A stretch of DNA of 46,017 nucleotides. Source: Actinomyces provencensis (lineage in GTDB: Bacteria > Actinomycetota > Actinomycetes > Actinomycetales > Actinomycetaceae). Positions 44,659 through 46,017 of this stretch are shown in pieces. A program made the translations under genes and the position numbers. The first letter of the stretch is position 1. Each line of letters starts with the position of its first letter. The notes below the pieces were generated by a model. The model worked only from the letters and a program-made list of their open reading frames with translations. It did not search any database and was not told the DNA's origin. Location: contig NZ_LT700212.1 in the NCBI RefSeq assembly GCF_900155435.1, positions 3,044,527-3,090,543 on the forward strand. Reading direction: 5' to 3'.

Positions 44659-44670
44659 TAGGCTGGGGGC
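44659..44670 (+). promoter_or_regulatory. Leaderless -10 of the methyltransferase gene
   Basis: TAGGCT (44659-44664) lies 6 nt before the ATG at 44671; TTGAGA (44634-44639) is a possible -35 at 19 bp. No ribosome binding site is present. Confidence 0.6.
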
Positions 44671-46017
44671 ATGCCTGAGTCCGAGTCCGCGCCGCACCGT
44701 GTCCCCCTCGTCCCGGAGTCGCCGCTCGCGTCTGCGGCGGGCGGCGCGCGGGAACCGTCCGGGGAGCACGGGTCGTCACCCGTGCCCGTCCTCGCCCCCG
44801 CCACGATCGCCGCACTGGCGGAGGACCTGGCCCAGGCGCGGTGGAGCGTGGAGCACATGGACGGGATCCTCTCCACCCGGGCCCGCGACGCCCTCATGCG
44901 CGACCAGCGGGTGCCGGCCCTGGTCGAGCTCCGCGAGCTGAGCGAGCCCGCCGCGCTGCTCACCCGGCTCTTCGTGCTGGGCTCCAGCGAGGACGCCGAC
45001 GAGGTCGACGCCGCCCTCCCGCTGACGGGGACCGCGGGTCTGGCCGGTCTGGGACTGGTCCGTGTCGAGAACGGGCTGGTCACCGCCGCCTTCGACCTGC
45101 GGCCGCACGCGGCGCTCCTGCCCGCGCCGACCACGGGGTCGGGTACCGCCCAGCCCGACACCGCCGGGGGCCCTGCCACGGTCGCAACCGGCGGGAGCCC
45201 TGCCACGGCCGACAGTTCCGAGAGCCCCGGCAGCGCCGAGGCCCCCGGCACCACGGACCCCGAGGGCGTCCTCCACACCTGGTGGGTGCTCTCCGACCTG
45301 GGTGAGGTCACCACCGGCCAGCCGCTGCGCCCCGACCACGTCCTGGGGATCGGAGGGGCCACCACCTCACTCCTGGGCCTGACGATCCGCGACCACGTCC
45401 CCTCGGCCCTCGACATCGGGACCGGGTGCGGCATCCAGGCGCTCTACCTCGCGACCCACGCGGACCGCGTGGTGGCCACCGACCTCTCGGAGCGCGCCTG
45501 CGCGATCACGCGGTTCAACGCAGCCCTCAACGGCGTGGACATCGACGTGCGCCGGGGCTCCCTCTTCGAGCCCGTGCGCGGGGAGTCCTTCGACCTCATC
45601 GTCTCCAACCCACCCTTCGTCATCACCCCCGACTCGGTGCGCGCCTCCGGTTCGGGCCTGCTGGAGTACCGCGACGGTGGGATGGAGCGCGACAACCTCA
45701 TCGCCGAGGTCATCTCGCGCGCACCCTCCCACCTCACTCCCGGCGGCACCCTGCAGATGCTCGCCAATTGGGAGATCCCCGTCGGCACCGACCCCGACAC
45801 CGGGTGGTCCGCCCGTGTGGAGGACTGGCTCGCAGACCTCGACGTCGACGCCTGGGTGGTCCAGCGCGACGTCCTCGACCCCGCACGCTACGTCGAGATG
45901 TGGCTGCGGGACTCCGGGGGCGGCCTCATGGACCGAGAGGAGTGGGAGTCGGAGTACTCAGCCTGGCTGGAGGACTTCGACCGTGCCGGTGTGGGAGCCA
46001 TCGGGATGGGGTTCGTC
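44671..46017 (+). CDS. Class I SAM-dependent methyltransferase (N6-type NPPF), truncated by window edge
   Basis: 449 codons are visible from the leaderless ATG to the last base, with no stop. After a Ser/Ala/Pro-rich head, residues of about 35-150 (TIAALAEDLAQARWSVEHMD, RDQRVPALVELRELSEPAAL) form an N-terminal domain of a kind common in actinobacteria. An Ala/Gly/Ser/Thr-rich linker (about residues 155-185) separates it from the catalytic domain: SALDIGTGCGIQALYLATHA (motif I), DRVVATDLSERACAITRFNA (motif II) and FDLIVSNPPFVITPDSVRAS (NPPF, motif IV). NPPF and the overall order resemble HemK/RlmG-type methyltransferases acting on N atoms of protein glutamine, RNA or DNA. Which substrate is modified cannot be told. 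Confidence 0.9.
   Translation, partial: MPESESAPHRVPLVPESPLASAAGGAREPSGEHGSSPVPVLAPATIAALAEDLAQARWSVEHMDGILSTRARDALMRDQRVPALVELRELSEPAALLTRLFVLGSSEDADEVDAALPLTGTAGLAGLGLVRVENGLVTAAFDLRPHAALLPAPTTGSGTAQPDTAGGPATVATGGSPATADSSESPGSAEAPGTTDPEGVLHTWWVLSDLGEVTTGQPLRPDHVLGIGGATTSLLGLTIRDHVPSALDIGTGCGIQALYLATHADRVVATDLSERACAITRFNAALNGVDIDVRRGSLFEPVRGESFDLIVSNPPFVITPDSVRASGSGLLEYRDGGMERDNLIAEVISRAPSHLTPGGTLQMLANWEIPVGTDPDTGWSARVEDWLADLDVDAWVVQRDVLDPARYVEMWLRDSGGGLMDREEWESEYSAWLEDFDRAGVGAIGMGFV

Overview
The window is very GC-rich, uses GTG starts, Shine-Dalgarno sites and leaderless starts freely, and carries actinobacterial families (DUF222/HNH protein, DUF6766, GntK/GntP, actinobacterial-type ArsR and TetR regulators). 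I read it as the chromosome of a high-GC actinobacterium, perhaps of the Actinomyces/Schaalia group; the genus is a guess.

Left 7.1 kb: the edge of an ISL3-like insertion sequence (transposase N-terminus, minus strand) lies beside a short putative leader. Then comes a very long CRISPR array of type I-E character: 92 repeats of 28 bp and 91 spacers on a 61-bp period. One spacer is split by an intact IS630-family element flanked by a duplicated TA; removing it restores an exact 33-nt spacer. The array ends in one degenerate repeat and at least two eroded ones. No cas gene lies in the window. Several spacers are near-copies of one another, and the first spacer base is almost never A.

7.5-16.7 kb: a YpeA-like acetyltransferase, divergent upp and tadA (both apparently leaderless), an aminoglycoside-phosphotransferase-like kinase, and a TetR regulator divergent from a giant acyl-CoA dehydratase activase/dehydratase fusion. 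The fusion gene is cut by one in-frame TAG. A near-perfect palindrome between the last two is the likely operator.

16.8-26.9 kb: a DUF222/HNH protein with a perfect CRP/GlxR-type site upstream, a TM2 protein, an MFS carrier, a luciferase-like oxidoreductase, a META-domain lipoprotein, a repeat-rich spacer region, and a two-gene type II restriction-modification system whose genes overlap by GTGA.

27-33.5 kb: a gluconate kinase and GntP permease operon, then a stress-flavoured island: a tightly overlapped minus-strand operon (75-aa acidic protein, 27-aa membrane peptide, DUF6766 protein) divergent from a YghA-type SDR, a 52-aa charged protein, tRNA-Ser(CGA) with its terminator, and a disordered hydrophilic protein.

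33.8-46 kb: D-serine ammonia-lyase, a two-TM protein, prolyl aminopeptidase, a two-domain VOC protein, an eRF1-like (baeRF) protein, an XRE regulator, superoxide dismutase, an ArsR-type regulator divergent from an MFS exporter with a palindromic operator between them, and a methyltransferase cut by the right edge. Short direct and inverted repeats fill many of the intergenic gaps.
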